NCBI GenBank assembly: GCA_947311825.1
Contig: CAMZLY010000074.1
Span: 1-37,662 of the forward strand
Reading direction: 5' to 3'
From: an uncultured bacterium
GTDB lineage: Bacteria > Verrucomicrobiota > Kiritimatiellia > UBA8416 > CAMZLY01
DNA: 37,662 bases
Of the stretch, positions 10,729-19,415 are shown piece after piece. Each line of letters begins with the position of its first letter. Within the stretch, counting starts at the first letter, position 1. Position numbers and translations under genes: made by a program. The notes beneath the pieces are model-generated. The model was not told the DNA's origin and made no database searches. It was given only the letters and a program-made list of their open reading frames with translations.

Positions 10729-11844
10729 ATGAACAATGAGATAGTTTGGGTTTCTTTCGACATTATGGAAAACTTTATGAAAGATGTATTCATTGGTATA
10801 GGCGTTCCGCCAGACGAGGCTGCACTATGTGCCGACGTTCTTATCACCTCAGATAAACGTGGTATAGATTCTCACGGTATCGGTCGACTTAAACCTATTT
10901 ACTACGATCGTATAGTACGTGATAAAATTCAATTACCAGTTACTGAAGTAGAAATAGTGCGTGACCGCATGGCCACTGCCGTCGTGGACGGTCATCACGG
11001 AATGGGCATGGTTGCCTCATATCGTTGCATGGAGATGGCAATTGAAAAAGCAAAAAAATATGGTATAGGTGTAGTTGTGATCCGTAACTCCACACACTAT
11101 GGAATCGCCGCCTACTATCCCATGATGGCCTGTGAAAACGGAATGATCGGCATGAGTTGCACCAATGCAAGACCATCAATTGCCCCTACCTTTGGCGTAG
11201 AAAATATGTTGGGAACAAACCCTCTGGTTTTTGCTATGCCAACTGATGAAGATTTTGTATTCACCAACGATTACGCAACATCTATATCACAGCGTGGCAA
11301 AATAGAAAAATATGCCCGTGATGGTAAAGAACTTCCTGCAGGCTGGGTGATTGATAATAATGGAAACACGAAAACTGATGCCAAAGAAGTTTTGAAGGAT
11401 TTAATTGCTGGTGAGGCAGCACTGGTTCCTGTTGGCGGAATTGGCGAAGAATCCGGCGGCTATAAAGGATACGGTTACGCTACTGTGGTAGAAATTCTTT
11501 CCTCAGCTCTTCAACAAGGCTCATTTATGAAAGAACTAGCCGGTTTTGACGATGGCAAAAAAGTTCCATATAAACTAGGACATTTCTTTATGGCAATTGA
11601 TATTGAATCCTTTACTGATGTTGATTCATTCAAAAAGACTACCGGAGATATTTTGCGGCAATTAAGAAACTCACGTAAAGCACCAGATTCTGACCGTATT
11701 TATACCTGCGGCGAAAAAGAATACCTCGCTTGGCTAGACCGTAAAGATAAAGGGGTACCGGTTAATTCGGAATTACAGGAACAGATAATCACCATGCGCA
11801 ATGAACTAGGTCTTGATCAATACTCATTTGAGTTTGAAAAATAA
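10729..11844 (+). CDS. Ldh_2 family malate/L-lactate/sulfolactate-type dehydrogenase
   Basis: 371 aa. Member of the Ldh_2 (YlbC/YiaK-type) NAD(P)-dependent oxidoreductases that oxidise or reduce 2-hydroxy acids such as malate, L-lactate, ureidoglycolate or 2,3-diketogulonate. Visible family marks are RGIDSHGIGRL with the catalytic His, RNSTHYGIAAYY, MLGTNPLVFAMPT and GGYKGYGYA. GAGG sits about 7 nt before the ATG. The substrate cannot be decided from sequence. It is transcribed away from uxaC, across a 266-nt region. The 40 nt before the start contain short repeats of AACTGATAACT of no clear meaning. Confidence 0.9.
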   Translation: MNNEIVWVSFDIMENFMKDVFIGIGVPPDEAALCADVLITSDKRGIDSHGIGRLKPIYYDRIVRDKIQLPVTEVEIVRDRMATAVVDGHHGMGMVASYRCMEMAIEKAKKYGIGVVVIRNSTHYGIAAYYPMMACENGMIGMSCTNARPSIAPTFGVENMLGTNPLVFAMPTDEDFVFTNDYATSISQRGKIEKYARDGKELPAGWVIDNNGNTKTDAKEVLKDLIAGEAALVPVGGIGEESGGYKGYGYATVVEILSSALQQGSFMKELAGFDDGKKVPYKLGHFFMAIDIESFTDVDSFKKTTGDILRQLRNSRKAPDSDRIYTCGEKEYLAWLDRKDKGVPVNSELQEQIITMRNELGLDQYSFEFEK

Positions 11845-12029
11845 AACTATTTTTTCTGCCTAATTCTCCATAATAAAAAGCGTAGTTTATCAATAAAACT
11901 AACCTTTTTCACCTTCTTTTTAGGTACAGAAATAGGTTCCCGCATATAATCTCTGTCATTTAGTCCCATAAAGAGTCCATTTTTTTCGTGATTAACTTAC
12001 TAATACACTGTAGTATGCAGTCTGAAATC

Positions 12030-13532
12030 ATGAAATCAAAGAAAAAACATATAATAATTGCTATTTTTCTAAGCATAGTAATCTCGGTAAATGCCGAGAA
12101 ACGTCGTCATGTGCCGTTAAATCCAACACTGTTACGCCAAAGCGTTGTTAAAATCTTCGTAAGGACACAAGGATATAACTATCTTCAACCATGGCAACCC
12201 ACATCGATTCGTGGCGGAACAGGAACAGGATTTGTTATTTCAGGACGCAGGATATTGACAAATGCACATGTTGTATCTGATGCAAAATTTTTGCAAGTAC
12301 AAAAAGATGGTTACTCAAGACGCCACATGGCAAAAGTAGAATTTGTATCTCATGCTTGTGATTTGGCAATTCTATCTGTTGATACTCCGGGCTTCTTTGA
12401 CTCCACCCCGCCCCTTTCATTTGCAGATGCAATGCCTGAACTCAATGATGATGTTGCAGTTATCGGCTACCCTATGGGAGGTAACAGAATCTCTGTTACA
12501 CGCGGCGTAGTATCACGTATCGACTACAGCACATTTTCACATAGCGGCAGAGACCAGCATCTAGTAATGCAAGTAGATGCAGCCATCAACCCCGGTAACA
12601 GCGGTGGTCCAATATTCTACAACAACCTTGTCGCAGGAGTAGCTTTTCAGGGAATTACCGGGGCTGATGGCCTTGGTTATGGTATTTCTCTACCGGTTAT
12701 AAAGCATTTTCTTAAGGATGTATCAGATGGCACTGTCAACGGATACCCCGAACTAGGTATAGCTATTTTAGAAACACGAAATAACGCATTACGAAAAGAT
12801 TTAAGGCTAAATAAATCGACATCAGGCATTACCGTGTCGCGGATTGATCCCTTTGGTTCTGCAGCCAATAATTTAAAACCCAAAGATGTTTTAACCGCTA
12901 TTGATGGCTATGATATAGCCAATGACGGCACTATTAAACTCAACGGCAACGCAGTTGACTTTCACGAAATTATTGAACGTAAACAGTGGGGAGAATCAAT
13001 CATTTTTTCCATCTGGCGTAATGGCAATATGATCAAACAGGAAGTGCCACTTACAAACCCAAAAGACCCTTTCAATTACAGCAATATATATGACGAAAAA
13101 CCATACTACTATATCTATGGAGGACTGGTTTTCGCCCCCCTGACAAAAGAACTATTAAAGTCAATAGGTGGTTCAAACAGTTTCAATACCCGGCAACTGT
13201 TTTACTATTCTCAATTTGCCAAGCCCGATAATCTATATCGTGATGTCGATGAATTTGTTGTGCTAATTAATATCTTACCACATCCAGTCAACACATATTC
13301 AACGCATTTTAAGAATGGCATTGTAACCCATATAAACGGGAAAAAAATAAGAAACCTTAATGATGTTAAGAAAATAATAGAACAGCGTACCAAATCTTAC
13401 GATGTTTTTACCTTTGCTAACACAGATGACACATTGATTTTAGATGCACGCATAGCAGATAAAGCGAATGAAGAAATTCTTAATGCGTATGGAGTTTCTT
13501 CACCTGAAAATCTCAGCTTAAAATTAAAATAA
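12030..13532 (+). CDS. Exported Deg/HtrA-type serine protease
   Basis: 500 aa from the chosen start. The start at 12030 (MKSKKKH) gives a normal signal peptide with cleavage after about VNA (residue 22); a GTG at 11988 would add 14 residues in front of it. The trypsin-like domain has an intact triad: His80 (LTNAHVV), Asp111 (CDLAIL) and Ser191 (NPGNSGGP), with good beta-strand motifs. Two PDZ-like regions follow (about 245-335 and 360-480). The C-terminal part (GGLVFAPLTKELL to GIVTHINGKKIRNLNDVKKI) resembles the second PDZ of plant DEG9/DEG10 and their bacterial relatives rather than classical DegP. It is probably a periplasmic quality-control or sensing protease. First gene of a seven-gene operon; the next start codon overlaps its stop by one base. 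Confidence 0.9.
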   Translation: MKSKKKHIIIAIFLSIVISVNAEKRRHVPLNPTLLRQSVVKIFVRTQGYNYLQPWQPTSIRGGTGTGFVISGRRILTNAHVVSDAKFLQVQKDGYSRRHMAKVEFVSHACDLAILSVDTPGFFDSTPPLSFADAMPELNDDVAVIGYPMGGNRISVTRGVVSRIDYSTFSHSGRDQHLVMQVDAAINPGNSGGPIFYNNLVAGVAFQGITGADGLGYGISLPVIKHFLKDVSDGTVNGYPELGIAILETRNNALRKDLRLNKSTSGITVSRIDPFGSAANNLKPKDVLTAIDGYDIANDGTIKLNGNAVDFHEIIERKQWGESIIFSIWRNGNMIKQEVPLTNPKDPFNYSNIYDEKPYYYIYGGLVFAPLTKELLKSIGGSNSFNTRQLFYYSQFAKPDNLYRDVDEFVVLINILPHPVNTYSTHFKNGIVTHINGKKIRNLNDVKKIIEQRTKSYDVFTFANTDDTLILDARIADKANEEILNAYGVSSPENLSLKLK

Positions 13533-15073
13533 TGAAACTATACCAAATAATTAAACTACCAATATTGTTCCTCATACTAGGAGCATTCAACATGACGTAT
13601 GCAGAAACTAATACAAATTCCCGTCAGATAAATAATAATATTTTTCAAGTAATAACAACTATTCAAGACTATTATACTACATATCCATGGCAAAAGACTT
13701 CTCCAACGGCAAGATATGGTTACGGAATCAATATAGGAAACGGAAAAATTCTAACAACGGAGCACCTGGTTCGCAATAGTAACCTAATTGAGCTTAGACA
13801 AGAACAACGTGGAAAAAAAATTAGAGCAAAGGTTCTTATAGCTGACCCACAAGTTGATTTAGCCATTATACAGGTAATTAACCCTCCAGACAACTGGCCG
13901 CAACAGCCACAACAACTACTCGCAGAAATAAAACTAAAATCTGATTTAACAATACTACAATTCGACAACACATATCAAATACAGCAAAGCAAAGCCCAAT
14001 TGATAAAAATAAGCATGTCCTCATTACCAAACTCTGGCTTCGCTTCACTTAGCTTCCAACTATTAACCGACTTAAACGTTAATGGTGAAGGTGCACCGGT
14101 AATGAAAGGTAAACTCCTTGCCGGACTAATGATTAGTTACAGCGATTCAACTAGGACAGGTTATATGATCCCCTATCCTGTTATAAAAAGGTTCTTAGAA
14201 GATACTAAACAGGAAAAATATACAGGCTTTTCTATGGGTGGATTTATGTGGATGCCATTAATTGATCCAACGAAAAGGGCTTTTCTTGGAGCACCGCATA
14301 CAAATATAGGAATAGAAATATTACGATGCGATCCTGAATATGAAGCCTCCAAAATTTTTAAGAAAAATGACGTCATTATAGAAATGGATAATCATAAAAT
14401 TGACAGCTTAGGATTCTATGATGACCCCGAGTTTGGACGCCTTAATTTCACCTACATTATAAAAGGGCATCACATCCCCGGCGAAACGATCCCCGTAAAA
14501 CTCATTCGTCAAGGCAGAAAAATGGAGGTTCAACTATCGCTAACACATATAGAAGACTACACATCACTCATCCCTGAAAACACAACGGGAGAACGACCTG
14601 AATATCTCGTTCAGGGCGGTCTTGTTATACGTGAACTTACCGGTCGATATCTACAATCGTATGGCTCTGAATGGCAAAACAGAATTAGTGCAAGACTAGT
14701 TCAATATTATCAGACACGTAATATGATCTCATCAAAAAAAGGGCAACGCCTAGTTATTCTCGCAAAAATTTTACCACATGCCATTAATGTCAGCTACCAG
14801 GGATATGCAAACCGTATCATTACCGCAGTCAACTCCAGACCAATAAATAATATGGCTGATGTTTTCAGAATTGTCCACGAAGATGGCGGATTAAGAAGAA
14901 TTACACTACAAGCAGTAGACATTGACTTTGTGCTCGATAAAAACGAACTAAACTCTGCAAATATAGAAATCATGAATAACTACGGTATTCCAGCACTTAA
15001 ATATCAGAAAACAATCATACGGACTTCCGCCACTACCAATAACACTAACAAACAACTTACACTGAAAGAATAA
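13532..15073 (+). CDS. Deg-like paralogue lacking the catalytic serine (predicted pseudoprotease)
   Basis: 513 aa, same length and layout as the preceding protease: signal peptide (cleavage after about TYA, residue 24), trypsin-like domain, two PDZ-like regions. His78 (TTEHLV) and Asp109 (QVDLAII) are retained. The expected GNSGGP motif is replaced by NGEGAP (residues 184-189), with Glu186 at the nucleophile position and the oxyanion-hole sequence changed. The family's chemistry therefore cannot work as usual, and I infer a non-catalytic regulator, substrate adaptor or decoy. The C-terminal block GGLVIRELTGRYLQ ... GYANRIITAVNSRPI matches the intact paralogue. Its ATG overlaps the previous stop (TAATG), implying translational coupling and 1:1 expression. 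Confidence 0.9.
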   Translation: MKLYQIIKLPILFLILGAFNMTYAETNTNSRQINNNIFQVITTIQDYYTTYPWQKTSPTARYGYGINIGNGKILTTEHLVRNSNLIELRQEQRGKKIRAKVLIADPQVDLAIIQVINPPDNWPQQPQQLLAEIKLKSDLTILQFDNTYQIQQSKAQLIKISMSSLPNSGFASLSFQLLTDLNVNGEGAPVMKGKLLAGLMISYSDSTRTGYMIPYPVIKRFLEDTKQEKYTGFSMGGFMWMPLIDPTKRAFLGAPHTNIGIEILRCDPEYEASKIFKKNDVIIEMDNHKIDSLGFYDDPEFGRLNFTYIIKGHHIPGETIPVKLIRQGRKMEVQLSLTHIEDYTSLIPENTTGERPEYLVQGGLVIRELTGRYLQSYGSEWQNRISARLVQYYQTRNMISSKKGQRLVILAKILPHAINVSYQGYANRIITAVNSRPINNMADVFRIVHEDGGLRRITLQAVDIDFVLDKNELNSANIEIMNNYGIPALKYQKTIIRTSATTNNTNKQLTLKE

Positions 15074-15077
15074 TATA

Positions 15078-16013
15078 ATGAACGCATGGATTTCCTTCTT
15101 TTTACGTTATATCTTTGTAGGAATAATAGGCATTTCAACCATTATTTTCCTCGTTCCCACCGACAAAAATAAACAACGGGCTCTCACAAAACTTACCCGC
15201 GACAAACTAAACAAACAGCTAGATTTCGGACAACTTGCTGCTATGATCACATCATTTACAGACAATTCAGGTGGTGGTGATTTAGAAGCAGAACAACTTA
15301 GCGACAATACCACAGAGAATTTAACATCAATAAAAGATGATGACATTCAAACCAATCCAAACAACACAAGCAAAACCAGCACCATTCAAAATACTGCACG
15401 CTGGGGTATTGTTTCGTCATCTAAAGCCTCATATTATACTCGCAAAGGAAAATTTTTAGGACATCTTTCACCGGGAACAGCATTAAATATAGTAAAAATC
15501 ACACAAACGAAAAAAGGTTCTATAGCAGTGTGCCGTCCTTTCAAACAATCATCATCAGATATAATCCTAATAAACCCCAAATATCTTCTATTTCACAATA
15601 GCGATATAAATAATTTAAGCAAAGAGCTAGAACATCTCTATGTTAAACAAGCACAGCTTACGGCAGAAATAGCAACAATCAAAAAACAAAAAGCAAAAGA
15701 ACTTAGGAGCGACAATCCTCATGCCAGAAAATATGCAATAAACAAAAAAGAGTATCATGACTATTGGCAGAAAGTTAAAGACCTTACCAAAAAACGTGAT
15801 GCCGCAACAAATGCAAAACAGTTGAAATATGCTGATAAATTACGGTTAATGAAAGGGGAAGATATTATAATTGCTAACAACCTGAAACAAGTAAAATCAG
15901 ATTATTATAATTGGAATATTGCACATCCCCTCCCCGAAAACAGTGATCCTAAAGTAAATAAGTTATTGACAGAACTTGATAAAATAGGAAATATAATATT
16001 GAGCGTGGAGTAA
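15078..16013 (+). CDS. Membrane-anchored protein with SH3-like domain and coiled coil
   Basis: 311 aa. One N-terminal transmembrane helix (about residues 7-26) is followed by a low-complexity acidic and Asn/Thr-rich linker (60-105). Next comes an SH3b-like beta module (about 106-172: ARWGIVSSSKASYYTRKGKFLGHLSPGT) and a charged, strongly helical coiled-coil region (about 175-280). No enzyme motif is seen. The gene starts 4 nt after the pseudoprotease. With the anchor at the N-terminus and no cleavage site, the bulk probably sits in the periplasm next to the two Deg-like proteins, where SH3b domains often bind wall or peptide ligands. The exact role is unknown. Confidence 0.75.
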   Translation: MNAWISFFLRYIFVGIIGISTIIFLVPTDKNKQRALTKLTRDKLNKQLDFGQLAAMITSFTDNSGGGDLEAEQLSDNTTENLTSIKDDDIQTNPNNTSKTSTIQNTARWGIVSSSKASYYTRKGKFLGHLSPGTALNIVKITQTKKGSIAVCRPFKQSSSDIILINPKYLLFHNSDINNLSKELEHLYVKQAQLTAEIATIKKQKAKELRSDNPHARKYAINKKEYHDYWQKVKDLTKKRDAATNAKQLKYADKLRLMKGEDIIIANNLKQVKSDYYNWNIAHPLPENSDPKVNKLLTELDKIGNIILSVE

Positions 16014-16047
16014 CCTTGATAATTAAAGAAAAAATATATAAACCATT

Positions 16048-17547
16048 ATGCAGAATAATCAAAAAAAAACAGATTGGCCAAAAGCCATTTTAACAAATAT
16101 AATTGATGCCGTTATAGCAATGGATGGTCAGGGTATTATCCGCTATATCAATCCCGCCGCACGCAAAATGATACACTTGTCAACATCCAAAATTATAAAT
16201 AAACCAGCTACTGATATTTTACACTTCATTGACAATGACAATAGGCAAAATATTAGTATTCCATCTATAAAATCCTTTAATAATACACAACCAATAATAC
16301 TAACGCGGGCAATATTTATCAGTTCCACAAAAAAACAAATAGTAGTAAATGCTGTTTTCACACCAGTTAAATCAGATCACAATATAGTTACCGGAATTGC
16401 TTTACGTTTTCGTGATGTCACAAAAATGACTCTTCATGATAAGAAACTATGGAATGAGCAAAAAATAAAAGCTATTGGTGCTATGGCTGGTGGTATAGCA
16501 AATGACTTCATTAACTGGTTAAAAATAATATCTACTCATGCAACAGCAATAACAGACTTGGTAATCCCGCGAACACGAGCCTACGAAGAGGCAACCAGCA
16601 TTATTAATACTGCAAAACAAGCCAGAGGTATGACTAGTCGTCTAATAAGTGTATCAAGACTGGCAACCAATCACTATAGCCAACATCTAGAAGCCGTTGA
16701 TCTTAATACAGTTATAAAAACAGCTATTAAGCAAAGTAAAATAAGTTTTAATAACGATAAACTGGAGTTTAAACAAAAACATCGCCATACCAATGTATCA
16801 GTACTTGTAAATGAGGCAATTCTTTTAGATTGCATTTTAAATATATTTAGAAATGCCATTGATGCAATGCCTGATGGCGGGGTTATTAGTATTGATATTA
16901 CAAAATCAAAAGATTCCGCTTACAATAATCATGCGGTACTTCGCATCCGTGATACTGGTTCCGGCATGAATAAAAACGTCCTTTCACAGGCTTGCGATCC
17001 TTTTTTCTCCACCAAAGATAAAAGCTACGGTATGGGACTCGGATTAACCATAGTAAAAACATTCACACAGAATTATGGCGGTGATATCAAAATACAATCA
17101 AAAGAAGGCTTGGGAACCAGCGTTAGGTTATTTCTACCACTTAATAATAAAGCAACCAATGAAGAAAAACATCATAGAAGCAATAATAAATCAACTCTGC
17201 TTATTGTCGATAACAACCAAAAAACTCTTGAAGAAATAAATATTGCACTTAAAAATGTCGGCAATACAGTTCATTCCGCTATTGATACCGAAACAGCACT
17301 TAAAATATATAAAGAGAAGCCAAAAAGTTTTGATGTTGTGATTATAGACCTCGTAATGCCAAAGAAAGATGGAAAATATCTATATAATGAAATCATAAAA
17401 ATTAATCCAGAAGCTTCTATCATTATCATGTCCGGCTTCTCAAGAACCTATGTACGCGACTATATGACAAACAACAAATGGTGGTTTGCACAAAAACCCA
17501 TTAACCAAGAACTTTTAATAGCAACTATAGAAAGAATTCTTAAATGA
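16048..17547 (+). CDS. PAS-kinase-receiver hybrid protein without the phosphoacceptor histidine
   Basis: 499 aa, no transmembrane segment. PAS domain about 10-125 (ILTNIIDAVIAMDGQGIIRYINPAA), dimerisation/H-box region 138-210, HATPase 240-365, C-terminal receiver 383-499. The ATP-binding part is intact: N-box IFRNAIDAM (Asn269), G1 DTGSGM (302-307), G2 GMGLGL (328-333). The H-box, normally GGIAHDFNNLL, reads GGIANDFINWL, with Asn152 at the phosphorylated His. In the receiver, Asp434, Ser462 and Lys483 are present but the acidic pair is Asp388-Asn389. It may be a pseudokinase, an ATP-gated switch or use another acceptor. Its stop overlaps the next start as ATGA. Confidence 0.88.
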   Translation: MQNNQKKTDWPKAILTNIIDAVIAMDGQGIIRYINPAARKMIHLSTSKIINKPATDILHFIDNDNRQNISIPSIKSFNNTQPIILTRAIFISSTKKQIVVNAVFTPVKSDHNIVTGIALRFRDVTKMTLHDKKLWNEQKIKAIGAMAGGIANDFINWLKIISTHATAITDLVIPRTRAYEEATSIINTAKQARGMTSRLISVSRLATNHYSQHLEAVDLNTVIKTAIKQSKISFNNDKLEFKQKHRHTNVSVLVNEAILLDCILNIFRNAIDAMPDGGVISIDITKSKDSAYNNHAVLRIRDTGSGMNKNVLSQACDPFFSTKDKSYGMGLGLTIVKTFTQNYGGDIKIQSKEGLGTSVRLFLPLNNKATNEEKHHRSNNKSTLLIVDNNQKTLEEINIALKNVGNTVHSAIDTETALKIYKEKPKSFDVVIIDLVMPKKDGKYLYNEIIKINPEASIIIMSGFSRTYVRDYMTNNKWWFAQKPINQELLIATIERILK

Positions 17548-17639
17548 TCAATCTAGCCCTAATACTAATTGTAACACTGCTAACAATCAGTTACACAAAA
17601 GATAAAACAGACAGAAAAAAGGCAAATAATTATGGCTGA
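17544..17639 (+). CDS. Small membrane peptide, 31 aa, translationally coupled
   Basis: A short ORF encodes a 31-residue peptide starting MINLALILIVTLL: a single hydrophobic helix (about residues 2-17) followed by a charged tail (YTKDKTDRKKANNYG). Its ATG overlaps the stop of the kinase gene as ATGA, and its last codons overlap the start of the zinc-ribbon gene (ATG at 17632). This nesting fills exactly the gap between the two neighbours and is typical of a real coupled gene, though a non-coding spacer is possible. It has no recognisable family. It might modulate the neighbouring membrane protein or protease. Confidence 0.6.
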   Translation: MINLALILIVTLLTISYTKDKTDRKKANNYG

Positions 17640-18252
17640 CATTAATGTAAAATGTTCTAAATGTGATGCAATCTCAGCAATCTCAGAATTTATAGATGAA
17701 GATTATGCAACCTGTAAATCATGCGGAGCAAAACTTGACCTTACTAAAAATAAAGATGAACTAAAACCTATTAATAAATTAAGACTCAAGAAAAAAGAGA
17801 TGCCGGTAGAAGGCGGCAAAGAGTCTGAAATGGCATCCTACTTCAAACCACCAAAGCCAATAAAACAAAAAAAAGATTTCACCATCGGTCAGCACATCAT
17901 TGCCTGGGGGCTTTTTCTAGGACTCGGGACACTCATGTTTTTTATTAGGTACAAAGAGTTCTGGCTCAACAATACTCAAAGAGAAATAATGGCAACCTAT
18001 GCACCACTAGTCGTTGTTGCCTTTCACGTCCTAATTGTTCTTAAAGCATTTAACGATAATATTCTGCATGGTATTTTAGCACTACTAGTACCAGGTTATT
18101 CATTTATCTATCTTCTTTTTATAAGCGATGACTTCTATGCACGGGCAACATTTGCAGGTCTAATGGTAGGATTGGGTAAAGATGCATGGGTATCTATTCA
18201 CGAATATGTTATGAATATATATAACACTATTACCGCCTGGCTAAGCTGGTAA
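17632..18252 (+). CDS. Zinc-ribbon membrane protein of unknown function
   Basis: 206 aa. The N-terminus is a zinc-ribbon: Cys8-x2-Cys11 and Cys28-x2-Cys31. A polar linker of about 50 residues with Lys/Pro-rich stretches leads to three or four hydrophobic segments (about 86-108, 122-142, 143-166 and possibly 170-190). The zinc finger should face the cytoplasm. No catalytic motif is visible. The gene overlaps the end of the 31-aa ORF by 8 nt; AGG lies about 10 nt before the ATG. The next gene begins 2 nt after its stop, so it is firmly inside the operon. Confidence 0.8.
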   Translation: MADINVKCSKCDAISAISEFIDEDYATCKSCGAKLDLTKNKDELKPINKLRLKKKEMPVEGGKESEMASYFKPPKPIKQKKDFTIGQHIIAWGLFLGLGTLMFFIRYKEFWLNNTQREIMATYAPLVVVAFHVLIVLKAFNDNILHGILALLVPGYSFIYLLFISDDFYARATFAGLMVGLGKDAWVSIHEYVMNIYNTITAWLSW

Positions 18253-18254
18253 CT

Positions 18255-19205
18255 ATGAATATTGTAATACTAGACGGATACACAACTAACCCCAGCGATC
18301 TAAGTTGGAAAGACTTAGAAGAATTCGGCAATCTAACTGTACATGACCGTACAGAACCCGACAATATCATACCGTGCGCAATAGATTGTGAGATAGTACT
18401 AACCAATAAGACTATTCTTGATAGAAAAATAATTAATGCCCTACCCAACACAAAATATATCGGACTACTCTCAACCGGCACTAATGCAGTAGATATACCC
18501 GCAGCAATAGAACGAGGTATAACCGTAACCAATGTTCCGGCATACAGTACTGCATCCGTTGCACAGGCCGTATTTGCTCTGCTACTAGAGTCTACCAATC
18601 AGGTAGCGAAACACAGTAACTCATGCCGTAAAGGAAAATGGGCACAACATATCGACTTCTGCTTCACAGAAACTCCTCTAACAGAAATAGCAAGCAAAAC
18701 TATGGGCATAATAGGATTTGGTGCTATAGGTAAAGCAGTAGCAAAAATCGCACATGCATTTGACATGAAAATCCTAGTACATACAAGAACACCACAAGCA
18801 GCTAGCAATATAACTATTGTAGGTTTAGATGAAATATTTAAACAATCAGACATAATAACACTACACTGTCCACTTACTACCGAAACCGAAAAAATAATTA
18901 ACTCAGACAGTCTAAATAAAATGAAAAAAGATGCATTTCTAATCAATACCGGGCGCGGCGGATTAATAGATGAAGCTGCACTTGCTGATGCATTAAACAA
19001 TGACATTATTGCCGGTGCCGGATTAGATGTATTAACCGAAGAACCACCCAAAGGAAACAATCCACTACTATCAGCAAAAAACTGCATAATTACACCACAC
19101 ATAGCTTGGGCAACCTACGCCGCACGTAAGCGCCTAATAGAAACCGTTATAAGCAGCCTATCTGCATATATTAGCGGCAACCCAATAAATGTTATTTCAT
19201 CCTAG
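18255..19205 (+). CDS. D-2-hydroxyacid dehydrogenase (glycerate/hydroxypyruvate reductase-like)
   Basis: 316 aa, a complete NAD-dependent D-isomer-specific 2-hydroxyacid dehydrogenase. Motifs: LLSTGTNAVDIPAAIERGI (substrate-domain hinge), Rossmann loop GIIGFGAIGKAVA, LHCPLTTETE, LINTGRGGLIDEAAL with the catalytic Arg, DVLTEEPP with the catalytic Glu, and TPHIAWAT with the catalytic His. The form resembles glycerate dehydrogenase (HprA), reducing hydroxypyruvate or glyoxylate, but the substrate is not proven. It is the last gene of the protease/kinase operon, 2 nt after the previous stop, and it is an odd metabolic passenger there. Confidence 0.92.
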   Translation: MNIVILDGYTTNPSDLSWKDLEEFGNLTVHDRTEPDNIIPCAIDCEIVLTNKTILDRKIINALPNTKYIGLLSTGTNAVDIPAAIERGITVTNVPAYSTASVAQAVFALLLESTNQVAKHSNSCRKGKWAQHIDFCFTETPLTEIASKTMGIIGFGAIGKAVAKIAHAFDMKILVHTRTPQAASNITIVGLDEIFKQSDIITLHCPLTTETEKIINSDSLNKMKKDAFLINTGRGGLIDEAALADALNNDIIAGAGLDVLTEEPPKGNNPLLSAKNCIITPHIAWATYAARKRLIETVISSLSAYISGNPINVISS

Positions 19206-19221
19206 ATTAGGCAGTTGGGCT

Positions 19222-19320
19222 GTAGTGCACATTGCGGACAGGGTAGCGTAAGCGAAGACTGATACTCTGACGCCTTCTTCCTTGCGGACTTGCGACTACC
19301 CCCCTGTTGCAATACACATT
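19222..19320. repeat. Imperfect inverted repeat after the seven-gene operon
   Basis: The left arm around GTGCACATTGCGGACAGGG (19226-19244) is complementary, with mismatches, to the right arm around CCCCCTGTTGCAATACACAT (19300-19319). The centre holds shorter complementary pieces (AGCGAAGA/TCTTCC and neighbours). It could terminate the operon as a long hairpin, or be a decayed palindromic element; there is no clean T-run. Confidence 0.5.
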
Positions 19321-19415
19321 TACAAGCATACGACGCTTACAAAATGGGGATTTATAATTGCTAATGAAATAGAACTTACTGGCTCAACTATATAAATTAT
19401 ATAAAAATAATTCTC

